Source: GH45 sp046704385 (GTDB taxonomy: Bacteria > Bacteroidota > Bacteroidia > Bacteroidales > SZUA-534). Taken from it: 30,394 nt of DNA. Numbering within the stretch: the stretch's first letter is position 1; every line of letters begins with the position of its first letter. Where the stretch lies: positions 1-30,394 of the forward strand of contig JBJKSB010000082.1 of assembly GCA_046704385.1 (NCBI GenBank), in the 5' to 3' direction. The position numbers and the translations under genes are program-made. Shown here piece by piece: positions 18,439 through 26,448 of this stretch. A model generated the notes under the pieces. The model was given only the letters and a program-made list of their open reading frames with translations, did no database searches and was not told the DNA's origin.

Positions 18439-19461
18439 ATGACCGAAATTTTCAGGGATATTTCATTAAAACCTTTTAACACCTTCGGAGTTGAAATTAA
18501 AGCCAAATACCTTTGTTATTACAGGCAACCCTCCGATTTAAAGTATCTGATCACCGAAGGACCTTTAACCCGCGATGAAAAAATGGTTATACTGGGTGGA
18601 GGCAGTAACCAACTTTTTACAGGTGACTTTGAAGGAGTAATTATTCACCCGGTAAACGACGAAATCAGTATAGTAAAAGAAAATGATGATTTTGTATGGA
18701 TAAAAGCCGGAGCAGGACTGGAATGGGACAAACTCGTTGAATACACGGTGGACAAAGGCTGGGGAGGTTTGGAAAACCTGTCGAATATTCCCGGAAGTGT
18801 AGGTGCAGCACCGGTTCAAAATATTGGTGCCTATGGGGTTGAGGTAAAAGACACTCTTGATCAGGTGCACCTGGTTGGTTTTGACAATGGTTCGGAAAAG
18901 ACCCTCACCAACGAAGAATGCCAATTCGGATATCGGAATAGTATTTTTAAACATCGGCTAAAAAACCGTTACCTGGTTGATTCAGCAACTTTTAAACTTT
19001 CAAAAAAACCACATTTTGTAATTCATTACGGAACGATTAAAGAAGAGCTGGACAAACTTGGCGAAATCAATCTTAAGAATATCAGGGAAGCAGTTATCCG
19101 GATACGAAACAGTAAATTACCCGACCCAAAAATTACAGGAAATGGGGGAAGTTTTTTTAAAAACCCGGTAATCCCTGAAATTGAAGCTAAATTTATCCTG
19201 GAAAAATATCCTGAAATACCGGTTTATGATGCCGAACCCGGAATGAAAAAACTTGCAGCTGGCTACCTTATTGATAAATGCGGATTAAAAGGCTATACCA
19301 ATCTGAATAAAACTGCCGGAGTACATGAATTGCAGGCCCTGGTAATTGTCAATAAAGGGGGTGCCACAGGCCATGAAATACTTGAAGTAGCCCGGACGGT
19401 CCAGAAAAAAGTTTTTGAAGAATTTGATGTGAACCTGGAACCTGAGGTTATTATATTGTGA
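18439..19461 (+). CDS. murB: UDP-N-acetylenolpyruvoylglucosamine reductase (MurB, type I)
   Basis: Reduces UDP-GlcNAc-enolpyruvate to UDP-MurNAc with NADPH and FAD, the second committed step of peptidoglycan precursor synthesis, in the cytoplasm. 340 residues, close to the length of E. coli MurB. FAD-binding segments are LGGGSNQLF and SNIPGSVGAAPVQNIGAYG. Tyr165 in FGYRNSIFK marks the type I class. The proton-donating serine is Ser238 in NGGSFFKNP, preceded by LPDPK as in E. coli, and the C-terminal catalytic Glu is Glu297 in AGVHELQALVIVN. All catalytic positions are present. It has its own promoter-like box and is the first gene of a short plus-strand pair. Confidence 0.97.
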   Translation: MTEIFRDISLKPFNTFGVEIKAKYLCYYRQPSDLKYLITEGPLTRDEKMVILGGGSNQLFTGDFEGVIIHPVNDEISIVKENDDFVWIKAGAGLEWDKLVEYTVDKGWGGLENLSNIPGSVGAAPVQNIGAYGVEVKDTLDQVHLVGFDNGSEKTLTNEECQFGYRNSIFKHRLKNRYLVDSATFKLSKKPHFVIHYGTIKEELDKLGEINLKNIREAVIRIRNSKLPDPKITGNGGSFFKNPVIPEIEAKFILEKYPEIPVYDAEPGMKKLAAGYLIDKCGLKGYTNLNKTAGVHELQALVIVNKGGATGHEILEVARTVQKKVFEEFDVNLEPEVIIL

Positions 19462-19587
19462 GGATTTGATTGTTTGATTGTTTGAGGGATTGAAAGATGG
19501 AATAATGGAAATGAGGAAAATAAAAAGCAGATTTTGATAATAAAAAATTGATATACAAACAAATAATAAAATTTTACAAAAATTAGA

Positions 19588-20157
19588 ATGAAAGTACTGG
19601 CAATAAACGGAAGTCCGAACAGGCAGGGAAATACTTATTTACTGCTGAATGAAGTCACAAAAGTGTTAGAACAGGAAGGTGTTGAAACTGAAATTTATCA
19701 GTTAGGCGGAAAACAGGTGCATGGCTGTACAGCCTGCCTGAAGTGCCGTGAAATACCCAATGGTACTTGTCATATTAAAAACACAGCCATTAACGAGTGT
19801 ATTGCCAAAATGGAAGAGGCTGATGCTGTTATCCTGGGCTCCCCGGTATATTTTTCGAATGTCACTACCGAAATTAAAGCCTTAATAGACTGCGCCGGTT
19901 ATGTTACCCGGACCGACTTTTCGCTGAAACGGAAAATAGGAGCTGCAGTTGTTGCCGTTCGCCGGGCCGGTGAAATGTTTACTTTCGATGCACTGAATCA
20001 TTTCTTTTTAATCAATCAAATGATTGTTCCGGGTTCGAGTTACTGGAACGTAGGAATTGGCCGGGCACCCGGCGATGTATTAAAAGACGAGGAAGGAATG
20101 CAAACCATGCGCCACTTAGGAGAAAACATGGCCTGGCTATTGAAAAAATTGGAATAG
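19588..20157 (+). CDS. Iron-sulfur flavoprotein / NAD(P)H-dependent FMN reductase family
   Basis: A 189-residue flavodoxin-fold protein. The FMN phosphate loop is NGSPNRQGNTY (residues 7-17). A cysteine cluster C-x2-C-x2-C-x7-C at residues 47, 50, 53 and 61 follows the second strand, as in Isf-type iron-sulfur flavoproteins, and may bind a 4Fe-4S cluster. The motif LGSPVYFSNVTTEIKALID is the usual second FMN contact. It would act as a soluble electron-transfer or quinone/nitro-compound reductase, with its partner unknown. It lies 126 bases after murB on the same strand, and the spacer holds a short 8-bp duplication (GATTGTTT twice), so cotranscription is uncertain. Confidence 0.88.
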   Translation: MKVLAINGSPNRQGNTYLLLNEVTKVLEQEGVETEIYQLGGKQVHGCTACLKCREIPNGTCHIKNTAINECIAKMEEADAVILGSPVYFSNVTTEIKALIDCAGYVTRTDFSLKRKIGAAVVAVRRAGEMFTFDALNHFFLINQMIVPGSSYWNVGIGRAPGDVLKDEEGMQTMRHLGENMAWLLKKLE

Positions 20158-20242
20158 TATTATTTAACGACAGGTTGGTTTAAAATGATATTATATAATT
20201 GAACCAGGGGCCAATTACAGATTTACAAATAAATTATCCATC

Positions 20243-20629
20243 CTAATACAAATCCTCTTCAAAAAACCTTTTAATGGCTCCAATGTACGATTCGCGCCAA
20301 CCTTCATCGATATTTTCAAATGCATCATCGGGAATGTTGGTATGTTTTATTTCCACATTGGTCCCGTTTTTATGAGGATGTAATTTGATGGTGACTATGG
20401 AGGGTTCAGGCAAATCACCAAAATACCATTCCTGAACCAATTCCTTGTTGAGGACGACTTTCAGGTTTTTACCCGAAATATCGCCATCCCACAATTCGAA
20501 TTCCGTACCTTCGTTAGCATCCATAACTGCCGGGGAATCGCTCCACAGCTCAATGGTAAAAGGATTGGTAAGGGCCAGAAATATTTCTTCAGGCTCTGCC
20601 GCAATGTATTGATAAAAATTAACCTCCAT
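20243..20629 (-). CDS. START-like (SRPBCC/AHSA1) domain protein
   Basis: A 128-residue soluble protein with the whole length of a START-like fold. The N-terminal YQYIAAEPEEIFLALTNP is the typical first strand and helix, WDGDISGKNL forms the central hairpin, and the long C-terminal helix includes GWRESYIGAIKRFFEEDLY. Such proteins bind a hydrophobic ligand or a protein partner, but no ligand is predicted here. The open frame extends to a TTG at 20638, but the ATG at 20627-20629 is preferred. That ATG lies within the last codons of the upstream TPR gene (11-base overlap), so the two are likely translationally coupled. Confidence 0.83.
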   Translation of the reverse strand: MEVNFYQYIAAEPEEIFLALTNPFTIELWSDSPAVMDANEGTEFELWDGDISGKNLKVVLNKELVQEWYFGDLPEPSIVTIKLHPHKNGTNVEIKHTNIPDDAFENIDEGWRESYIGAIKRFFEEDLY

Positions 20630-21626
20630 AGGTTTCAAGTTTTGTCATTAAATTAAAGTATTGTTCGTTGATGCTTTTCAATTCCTGCCCGGTTTCATCA
20701 ATAAAGAAAAATGTAGCACCCCAGCTATGCTTTACTTTCAGGTAAATCGTAACATGATTAACGATATTCATAATTACGCGGGTAATATCCTTTCCGGGTT
20801 TGTCAATCTCCTCAACGGTTTTCTTGTTTGGATAAGTTTCATTCAATCGCTTTTGCTCAGTCTTTACCCACTGTTCTTTTTGTTCCGGGGTCATTTTTGG
20901 AGGCTTCTTAACAGGTGGAACACTGATAGGGGCTTTGTTAACCTGAGTTACAGATTTTTCTTCAACGGGTTTGGGTTTCTTTGGTAAATCCATTGTATCC
21001 ACCGGAGGTTGTTTAACTTCTGGCAAATCTCTTATCTCGAGGGTTAGCGATTGAGATTTATCAGGCTGAATTCCACCACTTAATTGTTCCTGATCGCGGC
21101 TTTCAACTTTCTGAACCATAGTCTCTTTATCGCCGGCAATGTCACCGACATTCTCATTTTTGCCCATATCAGTATCTTCAACCGGTTCATTAATATCCAC
21201 CACTTTTACATTTACTTCCCTTATCTCTTTTAAGGCTTTGTCGGCATCAGCATTCATTTTCCGGGTAGCTTCTTCCCTGGCCTTTTCTGTAATTCGTTGT
21301 TGTTCGGCCTCAAGTTCTTTCCTTTTTTTCTTATTCAGCCTGGCTTGCTTTGGGGTCTCTGCTGGTTGCGGTTCCGATTTTAATTCTTTTTCGATATAAA
21401 TAGTGCGGATATCTTCAATTTTATATTTGGGCAAAAGGGCATCGGGCTTAATTTTCATAGCCTCACGGTAAAATAATACCGCTTCAGAATATTGTTTGGC
21501 TTCAAAAGCCTGTTTGGCATTTTTCATAGCCTGTTGGTATTGCTGATCGGTATTAAATACCTGTGCATTTCCCAAAACCGGAAATATTAAAATAAATATT
21601 AATGGTAAAAACTGAAGGTACTTCAC
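20619..21626 (-). CDS. Secreted TPR-containing protein with Lys/Glu-rich linker
   Basis: A 335-residue protein beginning at a GTG codon (21624-21626). No ATG lies nearby upstream and the signal peptide begins at once, so GTG is accepted. Residues 1-22 are a signal peptide ending in GNA before Q. One or two TPR units occupy ~27-62 (AKQAFEAKQYSEAVLFYREA is canonical). Residues ~90-150 are a Lys/Glu-rich probable coiled coil, ~150-245 a Pro-rich flexible linker, and ~245-335 a small folded domain with MNIVNHVTIYLKVKHSWG that I do not recognise. It is probably periplasmic or attached to the outer membrane. It is followed by the START-like gene in an 11-base overlap, which suggests related roles. 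Confidence 0.75.
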   Translation of the reverse strand: MKYLQFLPLIFILIFPVLGNAQVFNTDQQYQQAMKNAKQAFEAKQYSEAVLFYREAMKIKPDALLPKYKIEDIRTIYIEKELKSEPQPAETPKQARLNKKKRKELEAEQQRITEKAREEATRKMNADADKALKEIREVNVKVVDINEPVEDTDMGKNENVGDIAGDKETMVQKVESRDQEQLSGGIQPDKSQSLTLEIRDLPEVKQPPVDTMDLPKKPKPVEEKSVTQVNKAPISVPPVKKPPKMTPEQKEQWVKTEQKRLNETYPNKKTVEEIDKPGKDITRVIMNIVNHVTIYLKVKHSWGATFFFIDETGQELKSINEQYFNLMTKLETYGG

Positions 21627-21817
21627 TTTGTTATATCTTAATTATCAAACTTTTCAAAAAAGGTCAAAAATGGTAAACAGTAAATTATCTAAAAGTCTTT
21701 TAAAATAAAGCTTTTTGTTATTTTTAACGTTGTAAAGGTAATGTTTATTGAGATACAATTACTGTCAAACGCTACATTCAATCTTTAAAAAAGTTAACCT
21801 GTTTAAAACAAAAAATC

Positions 21818-22294
21818 ATGGAAATAAAAGGAATTCAGGATTATTATGCTGAGGATTTTGCCAAATGTTACGGATGCGGACGGTTAAATCCGCAAGGACA
21901 CCAGATAAAGACCAGCTGGGAAGGAAATCAAACGGTAAGCAGATTTACTCCAAAACCTGAACATACAGCCATACCAGGATTTGTTTACGGTGGTTTACTG
22001 GCCTCACTCATCGATTGTCACGGAACTGGATCTGCTGCTCTGGCCTGGGCACGCGAAAACAATCTTGAATTAAAAGAATTTAATGCCCCTCGTTTTGTAA
22101 CCGGATCTTTAAAAGTTAACTACCATAAACCTACTCCTATAGATTGTGAATTAATTATTAAAGGAAATATTACGGAAGTAAAATCCCGTAAAGTAATCAC
22201 TCAAATTGAACTTTGGGCCAACAATGAACTTTGCGTATCAGGTGAAGTTTTGGCTGTATTGATTCCTGACAATTTTGGGAAATCACGGGTATGA
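21818..22294 (+). CDS. PaaI-family hotdog thioesterase
   Basis: A 158-residue single-hotdog protein. FAKCYGCGRLNPQGHQI near the N-terminus and GFVYGGLLASLIDCHGTGSA at ~56-75 (the helix with catalytic-site residues) are typical of the 4HBT/PaaI family, which hydrolyses acyl-CoA thioesters in the cytoplasm. The final strand is followed by IPDNFGKSRV. The last four residues and the stop codon (22280-22294) lie inside a dispersed 155-bp repeat, so the present C-terminus was probably set by insertion of that repeat or the repeat has always formed the gene end. The fold itself is complete by ~150, so function should not be affected. The natural substrate is unknown. Confidence 0.88.
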   Translation: MEIKGIQDYYAEDFAKCYGCGRLNPQGHQIKTSWEGNQTVSRFTPKPEHTAIPGFVYGGLLASLIDCHGTGSAALAWARENNLELKEFNAPRFVTGSLKVNYHKPTPIDCELIIKGNITEVKSRKVITQIELWANNELCVSGEVLAVLIPDNFGKSRV

Positions 22295-22435
22295 AACCCC
22301 AAAGCAAGCTTTGGAAACTATTCCGCAGCATAGCTACGGGGTATTATACCCTCCGCCAAAGGTCACGCCTTAGGTGTGATTCAACTAACAAATTTAAATG
22401 CACTTCGTTTTTGAAATTTGAGTTTCACGAATAAA
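22280..22435 (+). repeat. Dispersed ~155-bp multi-hairpin repeat, copy A
   Basis: Near-identical to 27999-28153, in the same orientation: five substitutions and one missing base by eye. Hairpins are visible at CCAAAGC/GCTTTGG (22299-22314), CCGCAGC/GCTACGG with one mismatch (22323-22339), CACGCC/GGTGTG with one wobble (22364-22378) and CAAATTT/AAATTTG (22389-22420). There is no reading frame of note. It begins inside the end of the thioesterase gene. Confidence 0.9.
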
Positions 22436-22436
22436 A

Positions 22437-22457
22437 AAAGCCGGATAAACCGGCTTT
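22437..22457 (-). terminator. Rho-independent terminator of the dihydroorotate-dehydrogenase-like gene
   Basis: A perfect 8-bp stem AAAGCCGG/CCGGCTTT with a 5-base loop. Read on the minus strand, the stem is followed by a run of T residues (TTTTTTTATT), 24 bases past the stop at 22481. It could also end transcription coming from the thioesterase side. Confidence 0.85.
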
Positions 22458-22480
22458 CCAATTAAAAAATAAGAATATAA

Positions 22481-23494
22481 TTAAACCAGTGCATATTCTT
22501 TCATAATATCATCTGCCCGCAATAATATATCAACATACTGTGCCCTTTTGTATGCAAAAGGACTTTTAACATTTTTCTTTGAAAGCTTACCTTTAAAGTC
22601 ACTTAATTTTGCGTAATTATTGCTGTCCATCCAACCCTCCAATTCTTCGAGTATTTTACCAATTACATTAAAGCCGAATTTATACATAGCGCTAACGATT
22701 TGCACTGTTGTAGCCCCGGCAAGTATCATTTTTACTATGTCGGAGCCATAAAAGATTCCACGGGAGCTGCATACATCACCTTTAATATTACCATATGTTA
22801 AACCGGTATAACGCATTGAAAGACGGTTATCTACTTCATTACTAAATTTATAATGGTAAACCAGTTTTTCCCTCTTCACATCAATATCTGGTTGAAATAA
22901 ACTGTTAAACATAACAATCCCTTTGACACCCACTTTATCCAAACGATGAATGAAATTCAGGGGATTGGTGTAAAACGGGCTTATCTTTACTGCAACCGGA
23001 ATTTTTAAGGCCTTAACCACGTCTTTGGCAACCTGAATTTGTTCTTCAATAATTACACTTTCTTCAATATTAAAATCTACAGGTACGTGATAAAAATTCA
23101 ATTCCAGTCCATCCACACCGGTCTGTTCAATTTCTTTTGCCCATTCCACCCAGGTTTCACGATTTACACAATTCAGACTTGCAATTACGGGAATAGAAAC
23201 GGCCTCTTTTACCCTTTTTAAGTTGAGCAAAAATTCCCGGGGGCCGGCATGTTGCATATCCGGGAAAAGCTTTGTCATTTCAGCATTACGGTCATTGTAT
23301 GCTTCCATCTGCATGCCCATTTCAAAATTTTCAAGCTGTATTTGTTCTTCAAAAAGCGATTTATATACAATAGCTGCAATTCCTGCTACTTCAACAGCCT
23401 TTGCATTTTTAGGATCAGTAACCAAATTGTTAGCGCCCAGAATCAACGGATTCTTAAGCTCTATCCCCATGTACTTTGTTTTAAGATCAGCCAT
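22481..23494 (-). CDS. Dihydroorotate dehydrogenase-like protein
   Basis: A 337-residue FMN-binding TIM-barrel protein related to class 1 dihydroorotate dehydrogenases and to PreA. NPLILGANNLV and IPVIASLNCVNRETW are the N-terminal barrel strands, VAVKISPFYTN is the lysine-bearing substrate strand, GIVMFNSLFQPDID follows it, and SSRGIFYGSDIVKMILAGATTVQIVSAMY is the FMN phosphate-binding end. Whether it makes orotate is unclear, since these stand-alone homologues in Bacteroidota are annotated only as DHOD-like. An upstream ATG (23507-23509) would add five residues. The ATG at 23492-23494 is preferred because GGAGG lies 8 bases before it and the family start MADLKTKYMG begins there. It is last in the minus-strand run from E2, but with 250 bases of repeats before it. 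Confidence 0.86.
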   Translation of the reverse strand: MADLKTKYMGIELKNPLILGANNLVTDPKNAKAVEVAGIAAIVYKSLFEEQIQLENFEMGMQMEAYNDRNAEMTKLFPDMQHAGPREFLLNLKRVKEAVSIPVIASLNCVNRETWVEWAKEIEQTGVDGLELNFYHVPVDFNIEESVIIEEQIQVAKDVVKALKIPVAVKISPFYTNPLNFIHRLDKVGVKGIVMFNSLFQPDIDVKREKLVYHYKFSNEVDNRLSMRYTGLTYGNIKGDVCSSRGIFYGSDIVKMILAGATTVQIVSAMYKFGFNVIGKILEELEGWMDSNNYAKLSDFKGKLSKKNVKSPFAYKRAQYVDILLRADDIMKEYALV

Positions 23495-23502
23495 AATTTT
23501 AT

Positions 23503-23507
23503 CCTCC
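23503..23507 (-). promoter_or_regulatory. Shine-Dalgarno site deciding the start of the DHOD-like gene
   Basis: GGAGG on the minus strand, 8 bases before ATG 23492-23494. It overlaps the alternative upstream ATG, so the downstream start is favoured. A strong Shine-Dalgarno site is uncommon in this phylum and was not seen before most other genes here. Confidence 0.6.
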
Positions 23508-23601
23508 ATATTTCTTTCTGTAGTTAATTAATTCATTTGTTCATGTTTCAGGTTTTAGATTCCATGTTTGTAGTAGTACGTTCATTAAGTTCCGTTTAAA
23601 T

Positions 23602-23651
23602 ACTCATCGGATGACTTATTTATAAACCAGCAACTTAGTCATCCGATGAGT
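23602..23651. repeat. Perfect 15-bp inverted repeat
   Basis: ACTCATCGGATGACT at 23602-23616 is the exact reverse complement of AGTCATCCGATGAGT at 23637-23651, with a 20-base loop. No T-run follows directly, so it is not a standard terminator. It lies in the leader of the DHOD-like gene, 108 bases before its start. Confidence 0.85.
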
Positions 23652-23678
23652 CTAATGTTACTTATTGAACCCGATACT

Positions 23679-23720
23679 AGTTTCTGGTTTCTGGTTTCTA
23701 GTTTCTAGTTTCTGGTTCCT
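23679..23720. repeat. Six-unit 7-bp tandem array (GGTTTCT-like)
   Basis: Units in exact register: AGTTTCT, GGTTTCT, GGTTTCT, AGTTTCT, AGTTTCT, GGTTCCT. It directly abuts the 24-nt repeat at 23721-23744 and lies between the flavodoxin and DHOD-like genes. Confidence 0.8.
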
Positions 23721-23744
23721 GTTGCTGAGCGGAGTCGAAGCAAC
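23721..23744 (+). repeat. 24-nt repeat, GAGCGGAGTCGAAG core (inverted copy at 26422-26445)
   Basis: The exact reverse complement of 26422-26445. The ends GTTGCT/AGCAAC can form a 6-bp stem. It sits exactly 3 bases past the flavodoxin stop codon on the minus strand. The core resembles a short repeat I associate with many Bacteroidota intergenic regions. Confidence 0.85.
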
Positions 23745-23747
23745 TGC

Positions 23748-24257
23748 TCATTGTTCAGAGAACTCCTTTTTAACCTGTTCCACCCAGGCCGTAATTTTAG
23801 GTTTTACCTGTCGGGCCTGATTTTCAAAATCCAGCGGTAAACCGCAAAACTTATCATCCCTCAATGCCTTGCTGCTTTCAAATTGGTAACCTTCATTTTT
23901 AGTAAAACCTGCTAACTTTCCTCCACACTCTTCCAACACTCCTGCCAATATACCCATAGCATCTACAAAATTTTCAGGATAACCCTTTTGATCGCCGGCT
24001 CCGTATAAAGCAAATATTTTTCCTTTAAGGTTCAGCTCCTCCAAATCAGGAAGAAATTCATCCCAGTAATTGGGCAATTCTCCGTCCCACCAAGTTGGAA
24101 CACCCATGATGTATTGGTCGTATGATAAAAACTTTTCTGCATTAATATCTTCAACATTCACTTCTTCAAGGTTACCACTATAGGCTTCAGTAATTAATTT
24201 TGCAGCACGTAATGTTTTTTGTGTATTAAAGCTATATATTAAGGCCGTTTTACTCAT
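23748..24257 (-). CDS. fldA: Flavodoxin
   Basis: A 169-residue long-chain flavodoxin, a soluble one- or two-electron carrier with FMN. The phosphate loop is YSFNTQKTLRAA (residues 8-19), where the usual second-position T/S and the final T of the T-x-T-G-x-T loop vary. The FMN-stacking Trp loop is MGVPTWWDGELP (~53-64), and LYGAGDQKGYPENFVDAMG (~84-102) is the second isoalloxazine loop. The insertion that defines the long-chain class includes EGYQFESSKALRDDKFCGLPLD. It starts 37 bases after the E1 stop, so it is probably cotranscribed with E1 and may accept electrons from an oxidoreductase, but the partner is not shown by the sequence. Confidence 0.93.
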   Translation of the reverse strand: MSKTALIYSFNTQKTLRAAKLITEAYSGNLEEVNVEDINAEKFLSYDQYIMGVPTWWDGELPNYWDEFLPDLEELNLKGKIFALYGAGDQKGYPENFVDAMGILAGVLEECGGKLAGFTKNEGYQFESSKALRDDKFCGLPLDFENQARQVKPKITAWVEQVKKEFSEQ

Positions 24258-24294
24258 TTTAATATTTATTTTAATTTCTAATTATAAGTCGTTT

Positions 24295-26337
24295 TTAATA
24301 ATCGGCTAATTCAGCCGCTGCTTTATAAATTTTATCGGTATCAGGAAGGATAGCTTTTTCAAGCACCCGGCTAAAACCAACAGGTGTAAAAGTCGAGCCA
24401 ACCCTTCGGACAGGAGCATCGAGCCATTCAAATGCTTCTTCCGTAATAATAGATGATAACTCACCTCCAAACCCACCGAATACCTTATCTTCATGAACAA
24501 TCAATACTTTCCCGGTTTTCTTCACAGACGAAAGAACAGCATCTTTATCAAGTGGAATCAAAGAACGCAAGTCAATTACTTCAATACTTGTCCCTTTTTC
24601 ATCATTTAATTTTTGAGCCACTTCCATGCACATATGAGTAGTATTTCCGTAGGTAATAATAGTCATGTCCGTACCTTCGCGACGTACTTTTGCCTTACCG
24701 AAAGGCACTTCAAAGTCATCGGGTATCGGAGTTGCTGCAATGGGATCATTGTACAAAGCTTTAGGTTCCATAAACATCGTCATGCCTTTTGAACGCATGC
24801 TGGTACGTAACAAACCGGCTGCATCATCAGCATACGAAGGATATACAATACGCACCCCCGGTATCGAAACCAACGATCCTTCAATGGTTTGAGAATGATA
24901 AAGTCCGCCACCGATATAGCCACCTGAAGCCAACCGGATGGTTACATTCGGAGAAAAAGTACCGTTCGATCGCCAGTAGTCATGGCTTGAATTAACATAT
25001 TGTTCCATGGCCGGCCAGAAATAGTCTGCAAATTCGGCACCTTCAATTACAATACGGATCTTCTCATTAAACCGGCTCATCCCGTTGGCAGTTCCCAAAA
25101 TAAAATCCTCGGCAATGGGTGCATTAAATACCCGCTCCTTACCAAATTCCTGCTGCATGCCCTTCGACACATTAAAAATGCCACCTTTATCTTTGTTGGC
25201 CATGTCCTGACCCCAGATAAAAGTATCGGGATTATGCCGGAATTCGGCTTTTAAAGTTTCGTTTAAACCCTCAATCAGCTTCTTTTTTTCACCTTGATCA
25301 TTATGTAGACCTTCCGGATATTTTGTTGAAAGGTATGCATCAGGAATTACGAAGTCTAAAATAGTTTTAGGATCAGGATCAGGATCAGTCAAAGCTTCTT
25401 TGTGAGCTTTTTTAATCTCCATTAAAACCTGGCTTTCAATTTCCTTTAATTCTTCGTCAGTGAACCTATTGTAGCGGATTAAAAGCCTACGAAATTTTGC
25501 CAGGGGATCGTATGCCTGAGTATAATTAAGTTCATTTTCATCGCGGTAAAGTTCATGCCGGTCACTATTTGAATGCGAATGCATACGAATACAATTGGCT
25601 TGTACAATAGCCGGTTTTTGGTTTTCTAAAATCCACTGTTTAGCCTCGGCCATGGTATTCATTGAATCAAAAACATCTTTCCCGTTGCAATGAAATATTT
25701 TAAGGTTTTTCAAACCACTAAAATTATTGGCCACTTTCCGGTTCGCGGTCTGATCTTTTTTGGGAACCGAAATTCCGTAACCATTGTCCTGAATTACAAA
25801 AAGTACCGGTAACTGTTCTTTTGTGGCACCATTTATAGCTTCATACACATAACCTTCGGAAACTGACGATTCACCCTGCGATGAAATAGAAATTCCTTTA
25901 TGATTGTATTTTTTCATGCCCCGGGCCACGCCAACCGCATGCGAGACAAAATTACCCGTTGCTGATGAAACGTTATGAATATTCCATTCAGGTTTGGCAA
26001 AATGATTACTCATATGACGGCCCCCACTTGAAATATCGGTAGCTTTCGAAATACCGTTCAAAATAGCTTCTTTTGCAGTGATACCAGCGGATAAAGCAGT
26101 AAGCATATCACGATAATAAGGAAATAAATGATCAGTATGGCGATCGAAAACCTGGCCAATAGCCAACTGGATACCATCATGACCGGCATAAGGCGCATGA
26201 TACGACCATCCGATGGCCTGTTTCAGATAATTAGGAGCTTTATTATCCATTGCCCGTCCCAGAGCCATTAGATGAAACCACCTTTTCAGGATCTCTTTGT
26301 CCGTTGTTTTTATATGGTACTTTTTTAATTCAGACAT
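24295..26337 (-). CDS. 2-oxoacid dehydrogenase E1, alpha and beta subunits fused
   Basis: A 680-residue thiamine diphosphate enzyme of the branched-chain/pyruvate type that decarboxylates a 2-oxoacid and passes the acyl group to E2. Residues ~1-330 are the alpha part, with HDGIQLAIGQ, GRHMSNHFA and a ThDP motif QGESSVSEG...DNGYGIS in which GE stands for the common GD. Residues ~350-680 are the beta part, with FNAPIAEDFILGTANGM, EGAEFADYFWPAMEQYVN, GGYIGGGLYHSQ and IEVIDLRSLIPLD. A short Asp-Pro repeat (DPDPDP) lies in the linker. A TTG six codons upstream is open, but the ATG at 26335-26337 (MSELKKYHIK) is preferred. It follows E2 after 111 bases that contain two repeats. No E3 gene is in the window. 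Confidence 0.92.
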   Translation of the reverse strand: MSELKKYHIKTTDKEILKRWFHLMALGRAMDNKAPNYLKQAIGWSYHAPYAGHDGIQLAIGQVFDRHTDHLFPYYRDMLTALSAGITAKEAILNGISKATDISSGGRHMSNHFAKPEWNIHNVSSATGNFVSHAVGVARGMKKYNHKGISISSQGESSVSEGYVYEAINGATKEQLPVLFVIQDNGYGISVPKKDQTANRKVANNFSGLKNLKIFHCNGKDVFDSMNTMAEAKQWILENQKPAIVQANCIRMHSHSNSDRHELYRDENELNYTQAYDPLAKFRRLLIRYNRFTDEELKEIESQVLMEIKKAHKEALTDPDPDPKTILDFVIPDAYLSTKYPEGLHNDQGEKKKLIEGLNETLKAEFRHNPDTFIWGQDMANKDKGGIFNVSKGMQQEFGKERVFNAPIAEDFILGTANGMSRFNEKIRIVIEGAEFADYFWPAMEQYVNSSHDYWRSNGTFSPNVTIRLASGGYIGGGLYHSQTIEGSLVSIPGVRIVYPSYADDAAGLLRTSMRSKGMTMFMEPKALYNDPIAATPIPDDFEVPFGKAKVRREGTDMTIITYGNTTHMCMEVAQKLNDEKGTSIEVIDLRSLIPLDKDAVLSSVKKTGKVLIVHEDKVFGGFGGELSSIITEEAFEWLDAPVRRVGSTFTPVGFSRVLEKAILPDTDKIYKAAAELADY

Positions 26338-26367
26338 TGTTAAATTTTTATTCAATTGTTTATTTTC

Positions 26368-26402
26368 TGTTACTTGTTACTGGTTTCTTGTTACTGGTTT
26401 CA
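26368..26402. repeat. Five-unit 7-bp tandem array (TGTTACT/GGTTTCT)
   Basis: Units in exact register: TGTTACT, TGTTACT, GGTTTCT, TGTTACT, GGTTTCA. It lies 30 bases before the E1 start and 19 bases from the 24-nt repeat at 26422-26445. Confidence 0.8.
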
Positions 26403-26421
26403 TTTTTTATAGAGAATTAAG

Positions 26422-26445
26422 GTTGCTTCGACTCCGCTCAGCAAC
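26422..26445 (-). repeat. 24-nt repeat, inverted copy of 23721-23744
   Basis: All 24 bases are the reverse complement of 23721-23744. It begins exactly 3 bases past the E2 stop codon (26449-26451) on the minus strand and precedes a 7-bp array, as the other copy does. Confidence 0.85.
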
Positions 26446-26448
26446 CCC

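Noticed and set aside
19462..19500. Duplicated GATTGTTT after murB
   Set aside because: Only two 8-bp units in AT-rich spacer, with no relation to the 7-bp arrays.
23679..23744. Possible CRISPR-like array
   Set aside because: The repeat unit is only 7 bp, no spacers exist and no cas gene is near.
25372..25390. GATCAG-type triplication within E1
   Set aside because: It encodes a DPDPDP linker between the alpha and beta parts, an ordinary coding repeat.
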